Positions 28,320 through 35,969 of a DNA stretch of 64,000 bases are shown one piece after another; the stretch's first letter is position 1; each line of letters starts with the position of its first letter. The stretch spans positions 310,001-374,000 of the forward strand of contig NZ_NESM01000003.1 of the NCBI RefSeq assembly GCF_002778285.1. The letters are read 5' to 3'. The notes under the pieces were generated by a model. The model made no database searches and was not told the DNA's origin. It was given only the letters and a program-made list of their open reading frames with translations. The position numbers and the translations under genes were made by a program. The stretch comes from Limnohabitans sp. 15K. GTDB lineage: Bacteria; Pseudomonadota; Gammaproteobacteria; Burkholderiales; Burkholderiaceae_C.

Positions 28320-29888
28320 TTAGAGCGCCAGCTTGCCGCCTTGGGCCGCAAGTTGTTCCAGCGCGAGCGAACTGCCTTGCACCGCTGTGCGGCGGTGGTA
28401 GAAGTTGAGTGCCCGCAGGCCGCCCAGCTCTTCGCCGCCCCCAGCGCGGCCAGGGCCGCCGTGCAGGCTCATGGGCATCACGTTGCCGTGGCCGCTGTGC
28501 AGGGCCGCCACATCGGGTGAAATGGCATGCACCCGGCCGTGGCTGCTGGCCAGCTCGACCGAGGCTTGTGCGGTGAAAGCGGGGTCTTCGCTGTAGACCG
28601 AGCACACGAGCGAGCCTTCGCCGCGGCGGATCAAGGCGTAGGCCTCGTCGATGCTGTCGTAAGGCATCAGGGTGGACACGGGGCCAAACACCTCGACCGC
28701 GTGCAGCACTTGGGCGGTCATGGGTGACTCGGTGCCCAGCAGCACCGGGGCCACGCAGGCGCTCGATGCATCTGCATCCACCAGCGCAGCGCTGTTGCCG
28801 TCAAACAAAACGGTGGCTTCGGTTTTGAGTTGGGCCAGACCCGCCAGCACGCTGGCTTTTTGTTCCTGGCTGACCAGCGCGCCCATGCGCACGGTCTCGT
28901 TGCGTGGGTTGCCCACGGTGGTTTTGGCCAGGCGCGCGCCAATGGCTTCAGCGGCGGCTCGGTACAAGGCGCGTGGCACAAAAACGCGGCGGATGGCAGT
29001 GCACTTCTGTCCCGATTTGACGGTCATCTCGCGGGCGACTTCGGCCACCAGCAGCTTGAAGGCTTCGCTGTCGGCCGTGGCCGCTGGCGAGAGCAGGGCA
29101 GAGTTCAGGCTGTCCGCTTCGATGTTGCAGCGCACCGACAACTCGGTCACGGCGCGGTGGCTGCGGATGATCTTGCCCGTCTCGGCCGAGCCGGTGAAGC
29201 TGACCACGTCAAAGGCCTGCAGCTGGTCCATCAGGCCTGCGGACGAGCCGCAAATCACCGACAAAGCGCCCACGGGCAGCACGCCCGCATCGACCACGTC
29301 TTTCACCATGCGCTGGGTCAGCCAGGCGGTGGCGGTGGCGGGTTTGATGATGACCGGCACGCCTGCAAGCAGGGCCGGGGCGGCTTTTTCCCACAAGCCC
29401 CAGCTGGGGAAATTGAAGGCGTTGATGAACAGCGCCACGCCGCGTGTGGGCACCTGGATGTGTTGGGTTTGGAAGGCAGGGTCCTTCGCCATGCGGATGC
29501 GCTCGCCGTCGAGCAGCAGCGTGGCGTCACCCAAGGCCGCGCCCTGTTTGGCGTAGTAGCCCAGGGTGAAGATGGCGCCGTCGATGTCCACGCCCGAGTC
29601 TTTGGCCACGGTGCCGCTGTTGGCGGTGGCGATCTCGTAGTAGGCATCGCGGTTGGCTTGCAGCACTTCGGTGATTTTGGTCAGCAAGGCAGCGCGCTGG
29701 CCATAGCTCAGGGCACGCAGGGCCGCACCGCCTTGTTCGCGGGCAAAGGCAAAGCCTTCGGCCAGGTCGATGCCGTTGCTCGACACACGGGCCAGCTCGG
29801 AGCCCAGCACCGGGTCAAACATCGGCGTGCCTGGGCCGGTGCCAGTTTGCCAGCGGCCTGCGAAGAAGTTGGGGAGCAAAGGGGTCAT
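28320..29888 (-). CDS. boxD: 3,4-dehydroadipyl-CoA semialdehyde dehydrogenase (PaaZ-N-like ALDH)
   Basis: A 522-residue aldehyde dehydrogenase of the PaaZ N-terminal type. The frame extends 19 codons further upstream, but MTPLLPNFFAGRWQTGTGPG is the family N-terminus, so the ATG at 29886-29888 is used. The family motifs are FINAFNFPSWGLWEKAAPAL, VVSFTGSAETGKIIRSH, and SGQKCTAIRRVFVP with the catalytic Cys. It oxidises the semialdehyde released by BoxC to 3,4-dehydroadipic acid/CoA in the cytoplasm. It is first in the boxD-bclA operon, divergent from boxR, with shared TGCA repeats at 29992-30031 in the promoter gap. Confidence 0.92.
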   Translation of the reverse strand: MTPLLPNFFAGRWQTGTGPGTPMFDPVLGSELARVSSNGIDLAEGFAFAREQGGAALRALSYGQRAALLTKITEVLQANRDAYYEIATANSGTVAKDSGVDIDGAIFTLGYYAKQGAALGDATLLLDGERIRMAKDPAFQTQHIQVPTRGVALFINAFNFPSWGLWEKAAPALLAGVPVIIKPATATAWLTQRMVKDVVDAGVLPVGALSVICGSSAGLMDQLQAFDVVSFTGSAETGKIIRSHRAVTELSVRCNIEADSLNSALLSPAATADSEAFKLLVAEVAREMTVKSGQKCTAIRRVFVPRALYRAAAEAIGARLAKTTVGNPRNETVRMGALVSQEQKASVLAGLAQLKTEATVLFDGNSAALVDADASSACVAPVLLGTESPMTAQVLHAVEVFGPVSTLMPYDSIDEAYALIRRGEGSLVCSVYSEDPAFTAQASVELASSHGRVHAISPDVAALHSGHGNVMPMSLHGGPGRAGGGEELGGLRALNFYHRRTAVQGSSLALEQLAAQGGKLAL

Positions 29889-29991
29889 GGCGCGCTTTCG
29901 GATGCAATTCGGAAAAAAGGAAGGCAGCTTGAACTGTGATGGCACAAAGCACTTTTACTTCAGGCCAGATGGCGGTATAAACTGTGTGACA

Positions 29992-30031
29992 TGCACTATC
30001 GTGCTTGCCTGTGAGTATGCAATAAAGTGCA
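29992..30031. promoter_or_regulatory. Candidate BoxR operator in boxD-boxR gap (TGCA-N6-TGCA)
   Basis: TGCA occurs at 29992, 30018 and 30028. The last two form TGCAATAAAGTGCATG (30018-30033), a direct repeat with 10-bp period, one helical turn. The first starts a degenerate unit TGCACTATCGTGCT. The same element recurs before boxC at 31048. TGCA-containing operators are described, as I recall, for the related BzdR/BoxR regulators. It lies about 50 bases before the boxR ATG and 105 bases before the boxD start, so it could repress both. Confidence 0.75.
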
Positions 30032-30079
30032 TGTTTTGTGTGCTCTGAAATACTGGGGTTTTCCCTTAATTTGAATGCC

Positions 30080-31003
30080 ATGTTGAATTTGTCCCCCGAA
30101 GAGAACTCGACTGCCGACCTGACCGAATCAGAGGCTAAACGCAACCCTTTTTTGGAAGCTTTGGGCGAGCGGGTTCGCAACTTGCGTTCGCGCCAAGGCA
30201 TGACCCGCCGCGCTGTGGCGCTGGCGGCCGAGGTTTCAGAGCGCCATTTGGCCAACCTTGAATACGGCACTGGGAACGTCTCGGTGCTGGTGCTGCTCCA
30301 AGTGGCCAACGCCCTGCAGTGCACTTTGGCTGAATTGCTGGGTGATGTGACCACCCGCTCCCCTGAATGGCTGTTGATCCGCGAGTTGCTGGGTCAGCGC
30401 AGTGAGGTGGACTTGCGCCGGGCCCGGGTGCAGTTGGTCGATCTGTTTGGCGAAGGCGGTAACGCACAAGAGCGCAAAAACCGCATCGCCTTGATCGGTT
30501 TACGCGGGGCAGGCAAAACCGCACTGGGCCAGCGTCTGGCGGACGATATGGGTTTTCCATTCATTGAGCTCAGTCGCGAAATTGAGCAGTTTGCCGGTTG
30601 CCAGATCAGCGAAATTCACAACCTGTATGGTGCCAATGCTTACCGGCGTTACGAGCGCCGGGCGCTCGAAGAGGCCATTCAAATTTACCCTGAGGTGGTG
30701 ATCGCCACGCCTGGTGGGCTGGTCTCGGACTCTGCCAATTTCAATTTGCTGTTGTCGCACTGCACGACGGTGTGGTTGCAGGCAGATCCCACAGACCACA
30801 TGGGTCGTGTGGCAGCGCAAGGCGACATGCGCCCCATGGCTGCCAGCCGAGAGGCGATGGAAGACTTGAAGCGCATCCTGGAAGGACGTGCCGCCTTTTA
30901 TTCCAAAGCTGACATGGCCATCAACACCAGTGGCCGCACCGAGGACCAGGCTTTTGAGTCCCTGCGTACTTCGGTTCGCCAACATGTGGAGCGTCCTGCC
31001 TGA
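30080..31003 (+). CDS. boxR: BoxR-type benzoyl-CoA-responsive repressor (HTH plus shikimate-kinase-like domain)
   Basis: A 307-residue regulator. An XRE-type helix-turn-helix (about 28-86: LGERVRNLRSRQGMTRRAVA, then AAEVSERHLANLEYGTGNVS) is joined to a shikimate-kinase-like P-loop domain (IALIGLRGAGKTALGQRLA, with GLRGAGKT at 140-147). BzdR of Azoarcus and BoxR of other betaproteobacteria have this fusion and respond to benzoyl-CoA. I start at the ATG at 30080; a GTG at 30038 would place the start just beyond the TGCA operator and adds no conserved sequence. It sits between the two arms of the pathway and probably represses both divergent operons until benzoyl-CoA accumulates. Confidence 0.93.
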   Translation: MLNLSPEENSTADLTESEAKRNPFLEALGERVRNLRSRQGMTRRAVALAAEVSERHLANLEYGTGNVSVLVLLQVANALQCTLAELLGDVTTRSPEWLLIRELLGQRSEVDLRRARVQLVDLFGEGGNAQERKNRIALIGLRGAGKTALGQRLADDMGFPFIELSREIEQFAGCQISEIHNLYGANAYRRYERRALEEAIQIYPEVVIATPGGLVSDSANFNLLLSHCTTVWLQADPTDHMGRVAAQGDMRPMAASREAMEDLKRILEGRAAFYSKADMAINTSGRTEDQAFESLRTSVRQHVERPA

Positions 31004-31047
31004 TCTGGGGCATGAATGGGGATTTCCTAGGGTAACTACTTAGAAAA

Positions 31048-31117
31048 TGCATTAAAGTGCATGCTATCCAAAGTGGGAAGTTGCACTAAACTTCAGGTCA
31101 ACATGCAGTGAAATGCA
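31048..31117. promoter_or_regulatory. Candidate BoxR operators before boxC (three TGCA units)
   Basis: TGCA appears at 31048, 31058, 31082, 31104 and 31114. Two clear units are TGCATTAAAGTGCATG (31048-31063) and TGCAGTGAAATGCATT (31104-31119). A degenerate one is TGCACTAAACTTCA (31082-31095). The first differs from the unit at 30018 by a single base over 16. This region is the 156-base gap between boxR and boxC. The last unit ends 40 bases before the boxC start. Confidence 0.78.
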
Positions 31118-31159
31118 TTTTTGACTCAAATCAAACTTGATTTACCAATGGAGACAGCC

Positions 31160-32818
31160 ATGACAACACCCTTTCAGGTCAATTACCAAACCAGCCCTGC
31201 CGAATACAAGCACATCAACTTGGCTTTTGATGGCGAGATCGCGACCTTGTCGATCAACATCAACGAAGACGCTGGCATTCGCCCTGGCTACAAACTCAAG
31301 CTCAACAGCTATGACCTGGGTGTGGACATCGAGTTGCATGACGCGCTGCAACGCATCCGTTTCGAGCACCCCGAAGTGCGCTCGGTGGTGGTGACCAGCT
31401 TGAAGGATCGCGTGTTCTGCTCCGGTGCCAACATTTTCATGCTGGGTGTGTCCACCCACGGTTGGAAAGTGAACTTTTGCAAGTTCACCAACGAAACCCG
31501 CAACGGCATCGAAGACTCCAGCAAGCACGACGGCCTGAAATTTGTGGCTGCCTTGAACGGCGCTTGCGCTGGCGGCGGCTATGAGCTGGCCCTGGCCTGC
31601 GACGACATCGTGCTGGTGGACGACCGTTCTTCTTCGGTGTCCTTGCCTGAAGTGCCTTTGCTGGGGGTGTTGCCTGGCACCGGTGGCCTGACCCGTGTGA
31701 CCGACAAGCGCCATGTGCGCCACGACCTGGCCGATATTTTTTGCACCAGCGTTGAAGGCGTGCGCGGCCAAAAAGCCGTCGACTGGCGTCTGGTGGACGC
31801 GATTGCCAAGCCTGCCGTGTTCAAGGATGTGGTCAAAGCGCGAGCCACCCAGTTGGCCGCTGGCAGCATCCGCCCCGCAGGCGTCAAGGGCGTTGAACTG
31901 ACACCTTTGAACCGCACCATCAAGGCCGACGCGCTGACTTACACCAACGTCACGGTCGAGATCGACCGCGCCAAGCGCATCGCCACCTTCACCGTCAAGG
32001 CCCCTGCCACAGCCCAGCCCACGAATATCGCTGGCATCGAAGCCGCAGGCATGGACTGGTGGCCCCTGCAGATGGTGCGCGAACTGGACGACGCCATCCT
32101 GCACATGCGCACCAACGAACTCGACATCGGCACCTGGGTACTCAAGACCTCGGGCGACGCTGCTGCCGTGCTGGCCTCGGATGCCACGATGCTCGCCAAC
32201 AAAGACCACTGGTTTGTGCGTGAAACCATCGGCCACTTGCGCCGCACCCTGGCCCGCATGGACGTGACCTCGCGCAGCCTGTTCGCCCTGATCGAAGAGG
32301 GGACATGTTTTGTCGGCACACTCGCTGAATTGGCTTTCTGTGCCGACCGCGCCTACATGCTGGCCCTGCCGGACGACGAGGCCAAGGCCCCCAAGATCCA
32401 GCTGAACGAAATGAACTTCGGTTTCTTCCCCATGGTCAACGACCAGACCCGCTTGCAGCGCCGCTTCTACGAAGAAGTGCCCGCCATGGAAGCCGCACGC
32501 GGCGCCATCGGCAAAGCGCTGGACGCCGACGCCGCACTGGCCCTGGGCCTGGTGACTGCTGCCCCTGACGACATCGACTGGGCTGACGAGATCCGCCTGG
32601 CCTTGGAAGAGCGTTCTTCCATGTCGCCCGACGCTTTGACGGGTCTGGAAGCCAACTTGCGTTTCGCGCAGCAAGAGAACATGCTGACCCGCATTTTTGG
32701 CCGCCTGACCGCCTGGCAAAACTGGATCTTCCAGCGCCCCAATGCCGTTGGCGAAAAAGGTGCCCTGAAAGTCTACGGCAAAGGCGAAAAAGTCCAGTTC
32801 GACATGAACCGCGTTTGA
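31160..32818 (+). CDS. boxC: Benzoyl-CoA dihydrodiol/epoxide lyase BoxC
   Basis: A 552-residue crotonase-superfamily protein, normal length for BoxC. GGAGA five bases before the ATG at 31160 decides the start over an ATG four codons upstream. The N-terminal half has the enoyl-CoA hydratase motifs (VVVTSLKDRVFCSGANIFML; LNGACAGGGYELALACDDIV; PLLGVLPGTGGLTRVTDKR). The C-terminal half is a diverged copy (FVGTLAELAFCADRAYMLAL). BoxC hydrolytically opens 2,3-epoxybenzoyl-CoA to 3,4-dehydroadipyl-CoA semialdehyde and releases formate. It is first in the boxC-boxB-boxA operon, preceded by TGCA operators. Its product formate links it to the formate dehydrogenase genes downstream. Confidence 0.96.
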   Translation: MTTPFQVNYQTSPAEYKHINLAFDGEIATLSININEDAGIRPGYKLKLNSYDLGVDIELHDALQRIRFEHPEVRSVVVTSLKDRVFCSGANIFMLGVSTHGWKVNFCKFTNETRNGIEDSSKHDGLKFVAALNGACAGGGYELALACDDIVLVDDRSSSVSLPEVPLLGVLPGTGGLTRVTDKRHVRHDLADIFCTSVEGVRGQKAVDWRLVDAIAKPAVFKDVVKARATQLAAGSIRPAGVKGVELTPLNRTIKADALTYTNVTVEIDRAKRIATFTVKAPATAQPTNIAGIEAAGMDWWPLQMVRELDDAILHMRTNELDIGTWVLKTSGDAAAVLASDATMLANKDHWFVRETIGHLRRTLARMDVTSRSLFALIEEGTCFVGTLAELAFCADRAYMLALPDDEAKAPKIQLNEMNFGFFPMVNDQTRLQRRFYEEVPAMEAARGAIGKALDADAALALGLVTAAPDDIDWADEIRLALEERSSMSPDALTGLEANLRFAQQENMLTRIFGRLTAWQNWIFQRPNAVGEKGALKVYGKGEKVQFDMNRV

Positions 32819-32910
32819 TGTTTTTGCGTTGTGCAGAGGGCCTCCCGGTGGTGCCCGCTGCAACCGAAATTTGACCCCACCGTTGCTTCTTTATATTTCT
32901 GGAGACTCTC

Positions 32911-34338
32911 ATGTCCGGTATCAACTACAGCGAAAAAATTCCCAACAACGTCAACTTGAGCGAAGACCGCACGCTGCAACGCGCTTTGGAGCAGTGGCAG
33001 CCCAACTTCATCAACTGGTGGGACGACATGGGCCCCGAAGGCTCGACCGACATGGACGTGTACCTGCGCACCGCCGTGAGCGTGGACCCACAAGGCTGGG
33101 CCCAGTTCGGCCACGTCAAGATGCGCGACTACCGTTGGGGTGTGTTTCTGAACCCCGGCGAGCAAGACCGCAAAATCCATTTCGGTGACAACATCGGCGA
33201 AAAAGCTTGGCAAGACGTGCCTGGCGAACACCGCGCCAACCTGCGCCGCATCATCGTGACCCAAGGCGACACCGAGCCAGCGTCTGTGGAGCAGCAGCGC
33301 CATCTGGGCTTGACTGCGCCCAGCATGTACGACCTGCGCAACCTGTTCCAGATCAACGTCGAAGAAGGCCGCCACCTGTGGGCCATGGTGTATTTGCTGC
33401 ACAAATACTTCGGCAAAGACGGCCGTGAAGAAGCCGACGCGCTCTTGCAACGCAACAGCGGTAACGAAGACAACCCCCGCATCTTGCAAGCGTTCAACGA
33501 GAAGACGCCTGACTGGTTGAGCTTCTTCATGTTCACTTACTTCACCGACCGCGACGGCAAGTTCCAGCTGTGCGCTTTGGCCGAGTCGGCATTCGACCCC
33601 TTGGCCCGCACCACCAAGTTCATGCTGACCGAAGAAGCGCACCACATGTTTGTGGGCGAGTCCGGCGTGAGCCGCACCATCCAGCGCACTGTCGATGTGA
33701 TGAACCAGCTCAAGACCGACGATGTGGCCAAGCTGCGTGCTGCTGGCGTGATCGACCTGCCGACCATCCAGCGTTACATCAACTTCCACTTCTCGGTGAC
33801 CATCGACTTGTTCGGTGCCGACCAGTCGTCCAACGCTGCTACTTTCTACAGCTCCGGCCTCAAAGGCCGCTATGAAGAAGGCAAGCGCACCGACGACCAC
33901 GTCTTGAAGGGCAACAGCTACAAGATCTTGTCGGTCGAAGACGGCAAGCTGATTGAAAAAGAAGTGCCGATGCTCAACGCTTTGAACGAAGTGCTGCGCG
34001 ACGACTACATCACCGACTCGAAAGGCGGCATCGACCGTTGGAACCGCGTGATTGCTAAGGCGGGCATTCCTTTCACCTTGACTGCCCCCCACAAGGCGTT
34101 CCACCGCAACATCGGCTCTTTGTCCGGTGCCAAGATCACGCCCGATGGCCGTGTGGTGAGCGACGAGCAGTGGATGGCTCAAGTGGGCGAGTGGTTGCCC
34201 ACCAACGAAGACCGCGCTTATGTGGCCAGCCTGATGGGCCGTGTCGTCGAGCCAGGCAAGTTCGCCAACTGGATCGCGCCACCCGTCATGGGCATCAACC
34301 GTCAGCCTGTGGACTTTGATTACGTCCGCTTCAACTGA
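32911..34338 (+). CDS. boxB: Benzoyl-CoA 2,3-epoxidase, diiron subunit BoxB
   Basis: A 475-residue class I diiron oxygenase. By alignment to the published A. evansii BoxB ligands (as I recall E120, E150, H153, D211, E240, H243) with an offset of two, all six are present: E122, E152 and H155 (NVEEGRH), D213, E242 and H245 (TEEAHHMF). It inserts one oxygen atom into benzoyl-CoA to form 2,3-epoxybenzoyl-CoA, with electrons from BoxA. GGAGA precedes the ATG. It lies 92 bases after boxC. It is followed by 311 bases that hold two large inverted repeats before boxA. Confidence 0.97.
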   Translation: MSGINYSEKIPNNVNLSEDRTLQRALEQWQPNFINWWDDMGPEGSTDMDVYLRTAVSVDPQGWAQFGHVKMRDYRWGVFLNPGEQDRKIHFGDNIGEKAWQDVPGEHRANLRRIIVTQGDTEPASVEQQRHLGLTAPSMYDLRNLFQINVEEGRHLWAMVYLLHKYFGKDGREEADALLQRNSGNEDNPRILQAFNEKTPDWLSFFMFTYFTDRDGKFQLCALAESAFDPLARTTKFMLTEEAHHMFVGESGVSRTIQRTVDVMNQLKTDDVAKLRAAGVIDLPTIQRYINFHFSVTIDLFGADQSSNAATFYSSGLKGRYEEGKRTDDHVLKGNSYKILSVEDGKLIEKEVPMLNALNEVLRDDYITDSKGGIDRWNRVIAKAGIPFTLTAPHKAFHRNIGSLSGAKITPDGRVVSDEQWMAQVGEWLPTNEDRAYVASLMGRVVEPGKFANWIAPPVMGINRQPVDFDYVRFN

Positions 34339-34357
34339 TACGTTGAATCTTTGATTG

Positions 34358-34387
34358 ACTGCCGCTTCCATTTCTGGGGGCGGCAGT
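34358..34387 (+). repeat. Small hairpin that overlaps the first 25-bp inverted repeat
   Basis: ACTGCCGC (34358-34365) pairs with GCGGCAGT (34380-34387) across a 14-base loop, 20 bases after the boxB stop. Its right arm shares five bases (34383-34387) with the left arm of the large repeat at 34383-34460, so the outer part of the two structures is mutually exclusive. No T-tract follows. Confidence 0.6.
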
Positions 34388-34460
34388 TGACAGAGGAAGG
34401 GGCGGGTTCCTCATGCTGGGGTACCAGAAATCGTCACCCGCCCCTTCCTCTGTCAACTGC
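34383..34460. repeat. Perfect 25-bp inverted repeat 1 in boxB-boxA gap
   Basis: The left arm at 34383-34407 (begins GCAGTTGACAG, ends GGGCGGGT) is exactly complementary to the right arm at 34436-34460, with a 28-base loop that itself contains CTGG-GGTA-CCAG. In RNA this would be a very stable stem. There is no T-tract after it, so it is not a standard terminator. It could stabilise the 3' end of boxB mRNA, be an RNase processing site, or be a palindromic mobile repeat. Confidence 0.9.
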
Positions 34461-34520
34461 ATGGGTGCGTTATGCGCACAAACACCGGTAGACTGCCGAG
34501 GTTAAAACTGGCAGAGAGCG

Positions 34521-34592
34521 ACGGCATGGCCTGGGGCCGGGCACCGATTTTGCGGTACTCCGTATGAGGTGCCCGGCCCCAGGCCATGCCGT
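34521..34592. repeat. Perfect 25-bp inverted repeat 2 in boxB-boxA gap
   Basis: The left arm at 34521-34545 (begins ACGGCATGGCC, ends CCGGGCACC) is exactly complementary to the right arm at 34568-34592, with a 22-base loop. Its sequence is unrelated to repeat 1. It ends 57 bases before the boxA ATG. The 60 bases between the two repeats contain no gene. Together the two stems fill most of the 311-base gap. Confidence 0.9.
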
Positions 34593-34649
34593 TGCGGACC
34601 ACGCAGACTACAAGCAATACAAGACAGAAAAACACAAGAGAGCCAAGAC

Positions 34650-35963
34650 ATGAGCACCGAAGCGACGCTGATCAAACAACACCTGATTGACCCGGAAATC
34701 TGCATCCGCTGCAACACCTGTGAAGCAATTTGCCCGGTCGGGGCCATCACTCACGACTCGCTCAACTACGTCGTCAAGGCCGACATCTGCAACGGTTGCA
34801 TGGACTGCATCTCGCCATGCCCCACAGGCTCGATTGACAACTGGCGCATGGTGCCCAAGGCCAAGGCCTACAGCATCGAAGAGCAACTCAAGTGGTACGA
34901 CTTGCCAGCAGAGCTGAGTGCCGAAGAGTTGGCTGCAGTGGGTGGAGTGGCTGGTACCGCACAAGAAGAAGCACAAACGGCTGTGCAAGCGGCGGCAGCG
35001 TCCTCGGCTTCAGCCGTCAGCACCGCCGCCGCCTCGGGCTTCAATTCGGCGCAGTTTGGCGCGACCATTCCCCCTTGGTCTGCCGCCCACGCCTACACCA
35101 ACCTGTATGGACCTAAGGCACAAGAAAAAACCATCACCGCTACTGTGACCGGTAACCTGCGTGTGACCGAAGTAGGCAAACTCGATGGCCAGCAAGACTA
35201 CGACACCCACCACATCGTGCTGGACTTCGGCAACCTGCCCTTCCCAGTGCTCGAAGGCCAGTCGATTGGCATCATCCCGCCTGGCGTGGATGCCAACGGC
35301 AAGCCGCACCATGCCCGTCAGTACTCGATCGCCAGCCCGCGCAATGGCGAGCGCCCAGGTCACAACAACCTGTCGCTGACCATCAAGCGTGTGCTCGAAG
35401 ACCACGACGGAAAACCCGTTCGAGGTGTGGCTTCCAACTTCATGTGCGACCTGAATGTGGGCGACAAGGTTCAAGTGATTGGCCCATTTGGCGCGAGCTT
35501 CCTCATGCCCAACCACCCCAAGAGCAACATCGTCATGATTTGCACGGGTACGGGCTCTGCGCCCATGCGGGCCATGACCGAATGGCGTCGCCGATTGCGG
35601 GCCAGCGGCAAGTTCGAGGGCGGCAAACTGATGCTGTTTTTCGGCGCACGCACCCCCGCTGAGCTGCCTTACTTCGGGCCCCTCAATAACCTGCCCAAGG
35701 ACTTCATCGACACCGAGTTTGCTTTCTCCCGCGAAGTGGGCAAGCCCAAGCGCTATGTGCAAGATGCCATGCGCGATCGCGCCGCCGACATCGCACTGCA
35801 GCTCAAAGACCCCAACACCTGTTTTTATGTGTGTGGCCTGAAGAGCATGGAAGAGGGCGTGGTCATGGCGCTGCGCGACATCGCACAGAACGCCGGGCTC
35901 GATTGGGACAGCATCGGTGCGGCGCTCAAAAAAGAAGGCCGTTTGCACCTCGAGACCTACTGA
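34650..35963 (+). CDS. boxA: Benzoyl-CoA epoxidase reductase subunit BoxA
   Basis: A 437-residue reductase. I start at the ATG at 34650 because [20 protein letters not shown] is the family N-terminus; the longer frame begins inside inverted repeat 2. Two [4Fe-4S] motifs lie at C18/21/24/28 and C47/50/53/57. An Ala-rich linker (about 95-130) leads to a ferredoxin-NADP reductase module ([10 protein letters not shown] for [19 protein letters not shown] for [18 protein letters not shown]). It passes electrons from NADPH to BoxB. Its stop is only 6 bases before the formate dehydrogenase beta gene. Confidence 0.96.
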   Translation: MSTEATLIKQHLIDPEICIRCNTCEAICPVGAITHDSLNYVVKADICNGCMDCISPCPTGSIDNWRMVPKAKAYSIEEQLKWYDLPAELSAEELAAVGGVAGTAQEEAQTAVQAAAASSASAVSTAAASGFNSAQFGATIPPWSAAHAYTNLYGPKAQEKTITATVTGNLRVTEVGKLDGQQDYDTHHIVLDFGNLPFPVLEGQSIGIIPPGVDANGKPHHARQYSIASPRNGERPGHNNLSLTIKRVLEDHDGKPVRGVASNFMCDLNVGDKVQVIGPFGASFLMPNHPKSNIVMICTGTGSAPMRAMTEWRRRLRASGKFEGGKLMLFFGARTPAELPYFGPLNNLPKDFIDTEFAFSREVGKPKRYVQDAMRDRAADIALQLKDPNTCFYVCGLKSMEEGVVMALRDIAQNAGLDWDSIGAALKKEGRLHLETY

Positions 35964-35969
35964 TCCCGT

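Noticed and set aside
31142..34371. Minus-strand open frames of 573 and 532 codons opposite boxC and boxB
   Set aside because: Composition and position mark them as shadows of the strongly conserved box genes.
34383..34460. Large inverted repeat as a rho-independent terminator
   Set aside because: No run of T follows on either strand, and boxA downstream must be expressed with boxB.
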